From: Calditrichota bacterium
GTDB taxonomy: Bacteria > Electryoneota > RPQS01
Direction: 5' to 3'
Length of the DNA stretch: 64,000 nt
Assembly (NCBI GenBank): GCA_020637445.1
Contig: JACJVZ010000003.1
Span: 1-64,000 of the forward strand
Shown: piece after piece, positions 25,400 to 34,059 of the stretch
Position numbering within the stretch: the first letter of the stretch is position 1
Layout: every line of letters starts with the position of its first letter
Translations under genes and position numbers: made by a program
The notes under the pieces: model-generated
Databases searched by the model: none
What the model was told of the DNA's origin: nothing
What the model saw: the letters and a program-made list of their open reading frames with translations, nothing else

Positions 25400-27661
25400 C
25401 TACTTCGCCTTCTCTCGCAAGAGATTCAGCGCGCTGCCTGCTTTGAACCATGCGATTTGCTCAGGGTTCAAAGTATGGTCGAGCATAAAAGTATCACTCG
25501 ATCCGTCCGTGTGCTTCGCAATCATCTTGACGGCTTTACCCGGTGCAAGTTCGGAAAGTTCCAACAGAGAAATCTTGTCGCCTTCCTGAATCTTTTCGTA
25601 GTCGGCGGGATTCTGAAACGTCAACGGCAAAATTCCTTGCTTCTTCAAATTCGATTGGTGAATGCGGGCAAAACTGCGAGTAATCACTGCGGCGCAGCCC
25701 AACAGTCGCGGCGACATCGCAGCGTGTTCACGCGACGAACCTTCACCGTAGTTTTCATCACCCACCACAATCCACTTCGTACCTGCGGCTTTGATATCGC
25801 GCGCGGCCTTCGACGTTTCGATCTTCTTCGCGCCAGTAAGCGGATGCGTGATCGTCCCACGCTCGCCGTCGAACGCGTTGATCGCGCCGCTGAACATGTT
25901 GTTCGAAATGTTGTCGAGATGTCCGCGGAACTTCAGCCACTTACCCGCCGGCGAAATATGATCCGTCGTGCATTTGCCTTTGGCTTTCAACAAGAGCGGC
26001 AGATCGACATAGTCCTTGCCGTTCCATGCTTCAAACGGAGTCAAAATCTGCAAGCGCTCCGATTTCGGATCGACGATGACATTCACATCACCCGTCGCCG
26101 GGGCGAGGTAGCCTTCCGTATCGCGAATGTAGCCTTTCGGCGGCAGATCCGGCGCAGGCGTCGGCGGCGTGAGCTTCGTGCCCAAACCCGGCACGACGTC
26201 ATTCAGCGGATCAAAATCGAGCGTTCCCGCCAGTGCATACGCCACCGTAATTTCCGGACTCGTCAAAAACGACAGCGTATTCGGCGAACCGTCGTTACGT
26301 CCCGGGAAATTTCGATTGTACGACGACATAATCGAATTCGCTTCGCTCGTGTCCATATCGTCGCGCTTCCACTGACCGATGCACGGCCCGCACGCGTTTG
26401 CCAAAACCGTCGCACCGATTTTTTCCAGTCGCTGCATCTGTCCGTCGCGCTTAATCGTGCGGAATACCTGCTCACTGCCCGGCGTCACATACAGCGGAAT
26501 CGGCGACTTCGACTCTTTCGCGGCCGCTTGATCCGCAATTTCAGCGGCACGGCAAATATCTTCATAAGAAGAGTTCGTACACGATCCGATCAGCGCATTC
26601 GTCAACTTCAGCGGCCAACCGTTTTCTTTCGCGGCGGCTTTCAGTTGCGAAATCGGCCGCGCGGCATCCGGCGAATGCGGGCCCACCACGAACGGCTCGA
26701 GCGTCGACAGATCAATTTCAATCACGCGGTCAAAATATTTTTCCGGTGATTTGTAAACTTCTTCGTCGAGCGTCACCAGATGCTTATTCGCATTCGCAAG
26801 ATCAGCCAACGCTCCGCGATCCGTTGCTCTCAAATATCTCTCCATCGGCGCATCATACGGAAACACCGACGTCGTCGCACCCAGCTCAGCACCCATGTTG
26901 CAAATCGTGCCCTTACCTGTCGCCGAAATCGAAGCCGCGCCTTCACCGAAATATTCGATGACCGCGTTCGTGCCGCCTTTAACGGTGAGAATTCCCAGCA
27001 CGACAAGGATGATGTCCTTAGGAGACGCCCAACCGTTCATTTTTCCCTTAAGGTGCACACCGATTCTCTGCGGGAATAAGACTTCCCACGGCAAGCCCGC
27101 CATCACATCCACCGCATCCGCGCCGCCGACGCCCGAAGCGAACATCGCCAGACCTCCGGCGTTCGGAGTATGCGAGTCGGTCCCGATCATCATCCCGCCC
27201 GGAAACGCGTATTGTTCGAGCACAACCTGATGTATGATTCCCGCGCCCGGTTTCCAGAAACCGATGTTGTACTTCTGCGAAACCGATTTCAGAAAGTCAT
27301 AGACCTCTTTGTTGGTCACGATGGCGTTCTGCAGGTCATCGGAAGCGCCGACGCGCGCCTGAATCAGGTGGTCGCAGTGCACAGTCGAGGGCACGGCCAC
27401 GGATTTGAGCCCCGCAGACATGAATTGCAGCAGCGCCATCTGCGCGGTCGCGTCCTGCATGGCCACGCGGTCGGGGCGCAGTTGCAAATAAGACCTGCCG
27501 GGGTGCAGGTCTTCTGTATGCGGATCATCGAGGTGTCCGAAGATGTGCTTTTCAGCTAAGGTCAGCGGGCGGCCCAAACGCTTGCGCACCACTGAAATTC
27601 TCTCATCCATCTTCCGGTAGGCTTCCGCCACAAACTCAGGAGTAGACTCCACGCGAATCAT
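25400..27661 (-). CDS. acn: Aconitate hydratase
   Basis: A 753-residue cytoplasmic [4Fe-4S] enzyme converting citrate to isocitrate in the TCA cycle. The cluster cysteines are seen in IGSCTNSS and NACGPCIGQW (CxxC). MIGTDSHTPNAGG and the C-terminal swivel-domain motif GEGSSREHAAMSPR are also present. Length and the opening LHPGRSYLQLRPDRVAMQDATAQMA fit the mitochondrial-type (ACO2-like) aconitases rather than bacterial AcnA (about 890) or AcnB. It is transcribed alone; no regulatory signal was recognised upstream. Confidence 0.95.
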   Translation of the reverse strand: MIRVESTPEFVAEAYRKMDERISVVRKRLGRPLTLAEKHIFGHLDDPHTEDLHPGRSYLQLRPDRVAMQDATAQMALLQFMSAGLKSVAVPSTVHCDHLIQARVGASDDLQNAIVTNKEVYDFLKSVSQKYNIGFWKPGAGIIHQVVLEQYAFPGGMMIGTDSHTPNAGGLAMFASGVGGADAVDVMAGLPWEVLFPQRIGVHLKGKMNGWASPKDIILVVLGILTVKGGTNAVIEYFGEGAASISATGKGTICNMGAELGATTSVFPYDAPMERYLRATDRGALADLANANKHLVTLDEEVYKSPEKYFDRVIEIDLSTLEPFVVGPHSPDAARPISQLKAAAKENGWPLKLTNALIGSCTNSSYEDICRAAEIADQAAAKESKSPIPLYVTPGSEQVFRTIKRDGQMQRLEKIGATVLANACGPCIGQWKRDDMDTSEANSIMSSYNRNFPGRNDGSPNTLSFLTSPEITVAYALAGTLDFDPLNDVVPGLGTKLTPPTPAPDLPPKGYIRDTEGYLAPATGDVNVIVDPKSERLQILTPFEAWNGKDYVDLPLLLKAKGKCTTDHISPAGKWLKFRGHLDNISNNMFSGAINAFDGERGTITHPLTGAKKIETSKAARDIKAAGTKWIVVGDENYGEGSSREHAAMSPRLLGCAAVITRSFARIHQSNLKKQGILPLTFQNPADYEKIQEGDKISLLELSELAPGKAVKMIAKHTDGSSDTFMLDHTLNPEQIAWFKAGSALNLLREKAK

Positions 27662-27746
27662 AACCGTATATTCCTCAAAGAGTTAGTAGATAAAATCCGA
27701 TAATCAGGAATATACACATTTCAGGGTCACCAATCAACTCGCCTCC

Positions 27747-27803
27747 GATTCCCCCGGTCTTCTGATTCCCCACCGGTCCTCCGGGGGGGGGGGTAGGGGG
27801 GGT
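27747..27803. repeat. GC-rich palindromic repeat
   Basis: A tandem of GATTCCCC...GGTCTT units ending in runs of eleven and seven G. It shares modules with the elements at 22477, 52898 and 58193. Lies in the 27662-28168 gap, which holds no gene. Confidence 0.75.
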
Positions 27804-27833
27804 CAAACAGTCAAGCGCCCCCAAGACGTAAGC

Positions 27834-27921
27834 GCGGATGGCAATCCGCCCGCGCAAAGTTAACCGACAATTCCCAACTTCGTGGCAGCAGGTGTCGAGT
27901 GCTTGACAAGCACTCACCTGC
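27834..27921. repeat. Palindromic modules
   Basis: GCGGAT/ATCCGC hairpin (27834-27849), also present inverted at 37906-37933. Then a nested palindrome GCAGGTG...CACCTGC enclosing AGTGCTT/AAGCACT (27888-27921). Part of the mosaic filling this gap. Confidence 0.75.
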
Positions 27922-28045
27922 CCCGCACACCGAGAAGTCAAAGCCCTTGTCATCCTGCATGTCCCTGTAGGGAAAGCCTCCGCGGCTGAAGGATCTTGCC
28001 AAGCTAACCAATCGCTTAGGACACACATCCATCACTCTGGACAAT

Positions 28046-28096
28046 ACTAGGTCGTGCTTCCAAGCACGACAGTCCAGCCAGGAGGCCGGACCTAGT
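28046..28096. repeat. Nested palindrome with outer ACTAGGTC stem
   Basis: Outer arms ACTAGGTC and GACCTAGT (8 bp) enclose a perfect CGTGCTT/AAGCACG hairpin and a GTCCaGCC/GGCcGGAC hairpin. The second hairpin and CTAGT flank recur at 37590-37615 with compensatory changes. Confidence 0.75.
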
Positions 28097-28168
28097 AAAT
28101 TCTTACCCGCTCCCCTGCCGCCGTTGTGGGTCTCCAGACCCGCAATGGCGAACAACCACCTTCTTCCT

Positions 28169-29679
28169 TCACTTAAGCAGCACCACCTTCCCCAACGCCA
28201 CCCGTTCCCCCGCCGACGCCCTCACAAAATAAACCCCACTAGCCAGCGCAGCAGGCGCAACATAAGAAATCGCATTCGAGCCAATCCTCCCCCGATAAAT
28301 CACATCCACCTCTCTCCCCAACAAATCATACAACAACACCGAAACATCAGCATGTAACGGCGCATCAAGCGAAATACGAAGCGTTGAGTTGAAGGGGTTT
28401 GGAAAGGCCACAATGTTGAATCCTCCGGGCACCGCGACCGGAGGCCCATTGGCTAAGAGTGTCGAGTCCAATGCAATACACGTTACGGAAATACGTTTCG
28501 AATATGAACCAATTGAATCCTCATTTGCCAAGAGGTAGATATTATGTTCGTCAGGTGATAGCTTTGTACGCACCAAAATGACATCCCAGCCCTCAGTGAT
28601 ATAGAGTGAATCCCGCAACATGATTCCATTGGAATCCAAAATCATTACGTAGGACGCGTTGCCTTCGTCTCGAAAGTAGTGCGACGCAAGAATTACGCTA
28701 TCGCCTTTACATACAGGTGCTCCTGCTGGACACCACGGAAAACCGCTGAAGTAGTGCTTGCGCCACACAATTTCACCTTCCGACGTCAGCTTGAATAGAT
28801 TGATGAAGCACGTATCAGGGAGCTCTACGGGAGGAATGGTGGCGATGTAAATTGAACCTGTCGGAGAGATATCAACGGCCGCGCCATTCAGCTCGGAATC
28901 CGGCAAAGAGAGAACACGGGATCTAATGGTGTCGAGATTTTCGTCTGTCCACAGCATGTAAATACTTCGCTGCAGGAGTGGTTCTCTGATCCTAAAGATA
29001 GTTCCGACCAACAGTTGTCCGCCGCCCGGAAGCGCAACCGCCTTCAATATGTCAATGTATTGTCCGTATGAGTAAGGCGTTGAACCCGTATCTTGCAATA
29101 CGCCCGACGTGCTGAATTCCATGGTATTTACTTGCTGACCGAGCACTTGCTCTTGCCACGGTGTATTGATCACGAAAGACGTGTCTGAAGACAATGTAAG
29201 TGTCTTGACTGCTCTGCTATGCAGCGTATCCGTGTAAAGCGTCCAAAGCGCGTCACCGTCGATGGTCATTCGTGCAACAACTCCGGACTGGCAGAGTCCA
29301 TCAAAAGTGACTCGCTCGCCTCCGACAAGCAAGGTTCCGTCCGAAAGCCAAGCAACTTCATTCAACGAAGTTTCATATCCGAGATGGTGTCGGGAATACG
29401 AGATAACTTGCCCGCCAATGGGGTCAAGAATCAGGAGAAATCCGTCCAGTAGCGGATCCGCGAAACTATCGTTCACATAGCCAACTACAGCGACGCCATA
29501 TGCAGAGACGTCCATCCCGAGCGCGACAGAAGAAAGTGCAGGCACATACTCCGTTTTCCACAAGACCTGAAGCTGCGCGTTCGCCGGATTCGTTGTCATA
29601 AAAGCGCTCCCCCCCAAAACAAAACCGCGAACCCCACCAGCTTCAAAAATTTGAACACAGAGAGAATTCGCGGTTTCAT
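28169..29679 (-). CDS. Secreted propeller-like protein with type IX sorting domain; frame interrupted at a G7 tract (probable phase variation)
   Basis: The long frame (28169-29617) encodes about 480 residues with repeated propeller-like phrases and a C-terminal sorting module (FPNPFNSTLRI ... GVYFVRAS ... KVVLLK). That frame has no proper start: its only initiator is a TTG inside the tract. Upstream in another frame, an ATG at 29679 with GAGG 5 nt before it begins MKPRILSVFKFLKLVGFAVL, a typical signal peptide, but it stops after 27 codons. The frames meet at seven G on the coding strand (29609-29615). One extra G (or two fewer) would fuse them into a signal peptide ending NPANA with Gln at +1. 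As sequenced the gene is off. A sequencing or assembly error in the homopolymer is the alternative. Confidence 0.75.
29609..29615 (-). repeat. Poly-G7 tract at the frame break
   Basis: Seven consecutive G on the coding strand within the signal-peptide codons. Tract length determines whether the downstream 480-residue protein is in frame (G8 or G5 on, G7 off). Confidence 0.85.
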
Positions 29680-29765
29680 ATTAGCCTCGAAAGTGTGATT
29701 GCCAGTTACCAGCAATCTACAATCGCATGCTCAAAAAGTCAACTTGTCCAGACTTTCCCAAAACC

Positions 29766-29803
29766 TTCCGGCCGGGTTGCGCTGCGCTTAACCCAGATCG
29801 GCG
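29766..29803. repeat. REP-like palindrome, CCGGGTT family
   Basis: TTCCGGCCGGGTT...TTAACCC...TCGGCG; one of at least five copies in the window (also 32861, 38781, 38881, 43124) with a conserved CGCTTCGCTT-type loop and covarying stem. Confidence 0.75.
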
Positions 29804-29815
29804 AACGAGATGAGT

Positions 29816-29857
29816 TCCCTCTTTCCTCTTTTCTGCCATCCTTCATCCTTCATCCTT
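29816..29857. repeat. Heptamer array overlapping the apbE stop
   Basis: Six 7-bp units (TCCCTCT, TTCCTCT, TTTCTGC, then three CATCCTT). The last residues and stop codon of apbE (stop at 29843-29845) are read from the CATCCTT units on the minus strand. Confidence 0.85.
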
Positions 29858-30751
29858 TCCGCGCTGGCACCAAAACACCACCCCCTCCTGTTCCAGAAAA
29901 CTCTCCGCGTTCTGTCCGTTCAACATCGCAACGGTTGATAAGACTCCTGCTTCGACACACGAGTCCGCGACAACCATGATCGAACGCGGCGCATCCTGAA
30001 TCGGCCAACCGGTTTTGGGATTCAGAATGTGCGAATAGCGAACTCCATCACGGAGCAAAAACCGTCTCGCATCGCCGCTCGTTGCCACTCCGCCCCGCTC
30101 AATCTTGAGCATTCCCACACTTCCCTCGCCCGTCTTCTGCGGATCATCCAACCCGATTTGCCACGGTTCGCCGGAACTTCTGAGTCCACTCACAAACAAA
30201 TCTCCTCCGAAATTCACAACAAAACTCGCGTCGCTCGAGTAGGCAATCAATCCTGCAACCAAGTCGACCGCGTACTCTTTGCCGATTCCTCCAAGATCGA
30301 TCTCCATTCCGGCCGGCATCGTGAGCGTTTGATCTTCAAACGTAATCTTCTCCCAACCTACTCGCGGAAGAATTTCTTTCACGGACTCTTCAGAAGGAAT
30401 TTTGTCGCTGCCGTCGAACTTCCAGACTTTTCGCAAGACTCCCGACGTAATGTCAAACATTCCGTCGCTGATAGCAAAACACTCGGCGGCATAAGACAGC
30501 AAACGGGCGGTCTCCTCGTCCACCTGAACTGAAGAGCCGCCCGCTGTGTTGATTTGATGAATGATATTCCCCGCAAGATAGCGGCTGAATTTGTCTTCAA
30601 TCCGCCACGCTTCAAGTGAAGCAATTTCGAGCAGTTTCGCCGCGTCACGATGAGACTTTGCTTCGGTCAGAATTTCACACGGACTGGCCATCGCGGAAAA
30701 TTTTCCGACCCAATGATCACCCGCACGTTGTAAAACCGTCTCCCGCTTCAC
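29843..30751 (-). CDS. apbE: FAD:protein FMN transferase
   Basis: A 302-residue ApbE-family enzyme, which attaches FMN to Thr/Ser of exported target proteins. Motifs: DLGGIGKEYAVD, VNFGGDLFVSG, TSGDARRF and YSHILNPKTGWPI with the Mg-binding region. The frame opens with a GTG 5 nt after the DUF3570 stop and lacks a signal peptide or lipobox, unlike most ApbE proteins. An ATG at 30691 is an alternative start. It is the last gene of the TlpA-DUF4266-DUF3570-apbE operon. The final codons (GKDEG) come from a heptamer array. Confidence 0.9.
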   Translation of the reverse strand: MKRETVLQRAGDHWVGKFSAMASPCEILTEAKSHRDAAKLLEIASLEAWRIEDKFSRYLAGNIIHQINTAGGSSVQVDEETARLLSYAAECFAISDGMFDITSGVLRKVWKFDGSDKIPSEESVKEILPRVGWEKITFEDQTLTMPAGMEIDLGGIGKEYAVDLVAGLIAYSSDASFVVNFGGDLFVSGLRSSGEPWQIGLDDPQKTGEGSVGMLKIERGGVATSGDARRFLLRDGVRYSHILNPKTGWPIQDAPRSIMVVADSCVEAGVLSTVAMLNGQNAESFLEQEGVVFWCQRGKDEG

Positions 30752-30756
30752 TTTGG

Positions 30757-32016
30757 TTACGGCAAACCGATGGAATAACCGATTTGCAAAATCAAAATGT
30801 CAATCGGCGGAAACATGCTAAAATCCTGCTGCACTCCGATGGCATCGCTCGGATGCTCAATCCCGCTCTGTCTCATGTACTCGATGCGCGCCGTGAATTC
30901 CTGATATTCGGCGGTCTTCACGCCGATTTTTGCTCCGAGAGTTTGGGTCGTCAAATCTCCGAAGCGATAATCCGCCGTCGCATAGTTCGGCAGCAAGGCT
31001 CCGCGCGGAAGACTATGCACGTAGAAATCGGCCGCACTTTGATGATAAGCCCGCCAATGCGGTTCGAGATAAACTTTGTCCGAGACACTCACATCATACT
31101 TGATGTCAAACGTATTCGAGCGAATTCCCCAATCATCCCAGTAGTTCCTATAAGACAGATGGAGAATATCGCTGTTTAAGTGGTATGCCGTGCTGAAGAA
31201 AACACTTTGCCGCACGCGGCGATCGGGACGTTTTTCGTAGAGATAATCTCCCGACGCCGTTTCGCCGGATGTTGGATCGACGACGCTGATAACTTTGTAC
31301 GGTTCGGTTAAGTAGCCGTTTTCGTCGGCATAAGAGTAATTGAGTTGCGCAAGCCAACGCGGAGACAGAATTTGAGTCACGCCGATCATTCCGTCGGCGA
31401 TTTTTTTGCTCATTGTTTTCTCAACCGGCTTGGTCGGGTCAAGACGAGTCAAGCCTTCGGGAACTCCTCCGACGGGATTAATTCGGTCGGAGTTATATCC
31501 GCCTCCCAGCGAAATCGTCGTCAACTTTTGATTGAGATCCGCCAAGAAAGTCGCGGTGGCTCCGACTGAAGCATAGTCTGTTTCTTTAGAAAGATGTCCG
31601 CCAAGTTCCGACGTAAATCTGCGATTTAATGGTTTGGTCCAATCGAGATCGGCGGATGCGCGCTCGTCTTGAAAATGCCTGAGCGGTGTTTCGCCGACTT
31701 GCGATTGATAGTGCTGACCCGAAGGCGTCGTGAAGGTTTGTACTTTTCCCGTCGCCGCAGCACCGGTCGGAGATGCTCCCGTCATCGCATCGAAAACGAA
31801 TTTTCCTTGCAGCGATTGCCCGTCGGCGAAATTCCGTTTGATAACCAAGAGTGGCTCGAATACGGTCGTGCGCTTGTTTTCGGCATAGACCAGCGATGCA
31901 CCGTCAACTTGCCATTTGGTGCCGAAGTTTGCAGCCGAAACGGTTCCGGCTGTGACGGCGAGCAACGAACACGTCGCGGCGCGCAATCTCCCCCTTACTG
32001 AAGAGGTTAATTGCAT
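30757..32016 (-). CDS. DUF3570 outer-membrane barrel protein
   Basis: A 419-residue DUF3570 protein. The ATG at 32016 with GGAGGAGG just upstream is chosen; a TTG two codons earlier is the alternative. The signal peptide ends near TVSA. The rest is amphipathic beta-strand sequence (LSLGGGYNSDRI, SVFFSTAYHLNSDILHLSYRNYWDDWGI, LEPHWRAYHQSAADFY), pointing to a transmembrane barrel. The gene overlaps DUF4266 by 10 nt. DUF3570, DUF4266, a TlpA thioredoxin and ApbE form a recurrent but functionally undefined envelope cluster; a redox or flavin-linked role is inferred. Confidence 0.85.
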   Translation of the reverse strand: MQLTSSVRGRLRAATCSLLAVTAGTVSAANFGTKWQVDGASLVYAENKRTTVFEPLLVIKRNFADGQSLQGKFVFDAMTGASPTGAAATGKVQTFTTPSGQHYQSQVGETPLRHFQDERASADLDWTKPLNRRFTSELGGHLSKETDYASVGATATFLADLNQKLTTISLGGGYNSDRINPVGGVPEGLTRLDPTKPVEKTMSKKIADGMIGVTQILSPRWLAQLNYSYADENGYLTEPYKVISVVDPTSGETASGDYLYEKRPDRRVRQSVFFSTAYHLNSDILHLSYRNYWDDWGIRSNTFDIKYDVSVSDKVYLEPHWRAYHQSAADFYVHSLPRGALLPNYATADYRFGDLTTQTLGAKIGVKTAEYQEFTARIEYMRQSGIEHPSDAIGVQQDFSMFPPIDILILQIGYSIGLP

Positions 32017-32234
32017 CCGCAACCTCCTCCTCCGACGCCTTGACCGCCGCTGGACGCTTCCTTGCTAAAATAAATGTGCTCGTCCAAGGCTCCTTGAATG
32101 GGGTCAGGGACAAGCTGCATGTTCTCTTCAGCAAGCAAGTCGCGTTGCCAAGGCTCGACGGACTGCACAGCACAGCCAGACGCGAGCAGAAGTATGCCCG
32201 CGCCTGCAGCGAGTAGAATCAAACGTTGTTTCAT
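32007..32234 (-). CDS. DUF4266 small lipoprotein with Gly/Cys tail
   Basis: A 75-residue lipoprotein. The signal peptide ends in lipobox ASGC (Cys21), the conserved core is VEPWQRDLLAEENM, and the tail is GGGGCGCN. The tail places two Cys in a glycine-rich C-terminus, a likely metal, disulfide or modification site. GGAAG precedes the ATG. It is encoded 15 nt after the thioredoxin and overlaps DUF3570, whose ribosome site lies within the GGAGGAGG that codes for the Gly-rich tail. Function unknown. Confidence 0.88.
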   Translation of the reverse strand: MKQRLILLAAGAGILLLASGCAVQSVEPWQRDLLAEENMQLVPDPIQGALDEHIYFSKEASSGGQGVGGGGCGCN

Positions 32235-32249
32235 GATGACTTCCGAAAG

Positions 32250-32720
32250 TTACTTGGAGTGCAAAGCCGTCTCAATCTCAGTCTGGATGTCTCCTCTGTC
32301 TTTTTCGCGGAAGCCGATATGGGAAGCCACGAGCTGTCCGTGACGGTCGATGATGTAACTGGAGGGCATGCCTTTGACCTCATACGTTTTCGCAAGCGTG
32401 CCTTCGGGGTCAAAACCGATTTGGAAATTTGCCGGGATTTTCTCGAGGAACTTGTCGGCCTTCTCGGCATCGCGGTCGAGGTTCACGGCGATGACGACCA
32501 ATCCGCTGTCGGCGAATTGAGCATGGAGATCATTCATCCATGGAAAAGATTTCTTGCAGGGTTCGCACCACGAAGCCCAAAAGTCGAGATAGACGACTTT
32601 GCCGGCGAGTTGTTCGAGGGTGACGTCACCTTTTTTGGTGAATATTTTGAACGGAGCGGCATCGGCGGCATAGAGAGCCGTGCTCGATGCCAAAAATAGG
32701 GCAAGAATTGTGGATTTCAT
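32250..32720 (-). CDS. TlpA-like periplasmic thioredoxin
   Basis: A 156-residue exported thioredoxin. Start ATG 32720 with GAGGAG 5 nt upstream; signal peptide ends at LYAA. The active site is WCEPC within LDFWASWCEPCKKSFPW, and the cis-Pro loop is MPSSYIIDRHG. TlpA/ResA-like proteins reduce disulfides outside the cytoplasm. As first gene of the DUF4266/DUF3570/apbE operon it probably serves the two C-terminal cysteines of the DUF4266 protein, which is inference. Confidence 0.9.
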   Translation of the reverse strand: MKSTILALFLASSTALYAADAAPFKIFTKKGDVTLEQLAGKVVYLDFWASWCEPCKKSFPWMNDLHAQFADSGLVVIAVNLDRDAEKADKFLEKIPANFQIGFDPEGTLAKTYEVKGMPSSYIIDRHGQLVASHIGFREKDRGDIQTEIETALHSK

Positions 32721-32814
32721 ACTCCTCAATACGTACGAAATTCAATTTGGTTTCAGGTTTATCTCGAAATGTACAAAAGTCACACAACCGGCGAGCCGCA
32801 GGCGCGTGAGCTTT

Positions 32815-32900
32815 GTAGTGGCAGGGCTTGGCCTGCTTTTTAGTTTTTGGAGTGCTTGGGATTCCGGCCGGGTTGCGGAAGACCTTAACCCAGCTCGGCG
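32815..32900. repeat. Palindromic modules (GGCAGG and CCGGGTT types)
   Basis: TGTAGTGGCAGG...CCTGC (32811-32836), the inverse of the module at 43181, then a REP-like ATTCCGGCCGGGTT...TTAACCC...CTCGGCG unit (32861-32900). No gene in 32721-32999. Confidence 0.7.
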
Positions 32901-32942
32901 ATCAAGTCGAGAAGGAGATTTCAGATTCCGGTGGCAGGGGAC

Positions 32943-32977
32943 AAAAAAGAGGGCGAGTCCCTTCCGCTCGCCCTCTT
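32943..32977 (-). terminator. Rho-independent terminator of the porin-amt operon
   Basis: An 11-bp stem AAGAGGGCGAG/CTCGCCCTCTT with a 9-nt loop; on the minus strand it is followed by a run of T. Confidence 0.85.
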
Positions 32978-32999
32978 TGGGTCAGTGCCTTGGACCGTC

Positions 33000-34037
33000 T
33001 TAGAATCCGTAGGTCACTTCAAAAGCAGCCGTCATGCGGGAATCGGTGGCCTTGCCGTCGGAATCGAGCCAGACTTGTTCATTGGCCGAATCCATGCGAA
33101 TTTCCAGCAGGCAGCCCATACCTTCACCGAGTGAAACCGTCGGAGCGACGGTGATGCTGGTGTAGGTCAGGTCCTTGCTTTGGGGCATGCCCGTGCGAAT
33201 ACCGTAGTCATCGGAGAACGAGCCGATGCGGCCCGTCAGACCGAAGGTTTCATTGAAATTATAGTGGCCCATGAGCATGAAACCGAGCCAACCAGCATCA
33301 ACGAGCTTGCCGTCAACCATTGCAGCTTCGGACTCCGAACCAATATTGAGCTCACCGCCAATGAGCAATTGCTCAGAGGGCGTGGCGGTGACGTCAACAT
33401 CAATGACCGTGCGGTTCTTGGCGTCCTTGCCCGGCGTTTCGGCACCCGTGATGGCCGACAGCCCGAGTCCGATCTTATCAACGGGCATCAGGCCGAGACG
33501 CGCACCGAAGGTCAGCGCATCGTTGTTTTCGGTGTTATTGTCCCAACCATTGACGACATAGGCTTGAGCATCGATCTTCTCGCAAAAATGCATCGCGCCC
33601 TTGAGACCCGTCAAGTTGGTGGGCAATCCATAGGTGAAGACCTCGGAATGCGAATATTGATACATATCGACGGGATCAAGCAATTCAAAGCCGATTGGCG
33701 CATTAAATTTGCCGAAGACGAGTTCCAAAGTCTTGTCGTTCACGGGAACATTGTACTGCATGAAGCCTTGTTCGATGTAGTCGACGGCATTCATGGGATC
33801 CATGCCATTGACAAACTCAATGTCCGCGCGCACGAAGCCCTTTTCGCCGAGTACCTTTTGCAGATCCACTTCCACCTGATCCAGACTGAAGGCATTAAAT
33901 TCGCCTGAGTCGGGGTTTGCGTTTCCGTCATAGAAATAGGCACCGTCGACAAAACCGGATGCATTCAGGAACGGCAGGTCCTGCGCCCACAGCATAGTCG
34001 AACACAGCGCACAAATTGCGATTAGTAGTTTCTTCAT
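33000..34037 (-). CDS. OmpL/porin-2-like outer-membrane protein
   Basis: A 345-residue barrel porin. Start ATG 34037 with GAGGAT upstream; the signal peptide ends MLWA with Gln at +1. It has alternating amphipathic strands and porin-like phrases (LDQVEVDLQKVLGEKGFVRAD, FGKFNAPIGFELLDP, ending VTYGF with terminal Phe). It lies 22 nt downstream of the ammonium-transporter gene and shares its terminator, which suggests a nitrogen-related outer-membrane channel. Direct evidence of substrate is absent. Confidence 0.8.
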   Translation of the reverse strand: MKKLLIAICALCSTMLWAQDLPFLNASGFVDGAYFYDGNANPDSGEFNAFSLDQVEVDLQKVLGEKGFVRADIEFVNGMDPMNAVDYIEQGFMQYNVPVNDKTLELVFGKFNAPIGFELLDPVDMYQYSHSEVFTYGLPTNLTGLKGAMHFCEKIDAQAYVVNGWDNNTENNDALTFGARLGLMPVDKIGLGLSAITGAETPGKDAKNRTVIDVDVTATPSEQLLIGGELNIGSESEAAMVDGKLVDAGWLGFMLMGHYNFNETFGLTGRIGSFSDDYGIRTGMPQSKDLTYTSITVAPTVSLGEGMGCLLEIRMDSANEQVWLDSDGKATDSRMTAAFEVTYGF

Positions 34038-34059
34038 AGATATCCTCAACTCAAAATGA

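Noticed and set aside
23908..26749. Long plus-strand open frames (495 and 470 codons) opposite the sugar dehydrogenase and aconitase
   Set aside because: They are antisense to two well-supported genes and lack domains, signal peptides or ribosome sites; GC-rich third positions keep the reverse frame open.
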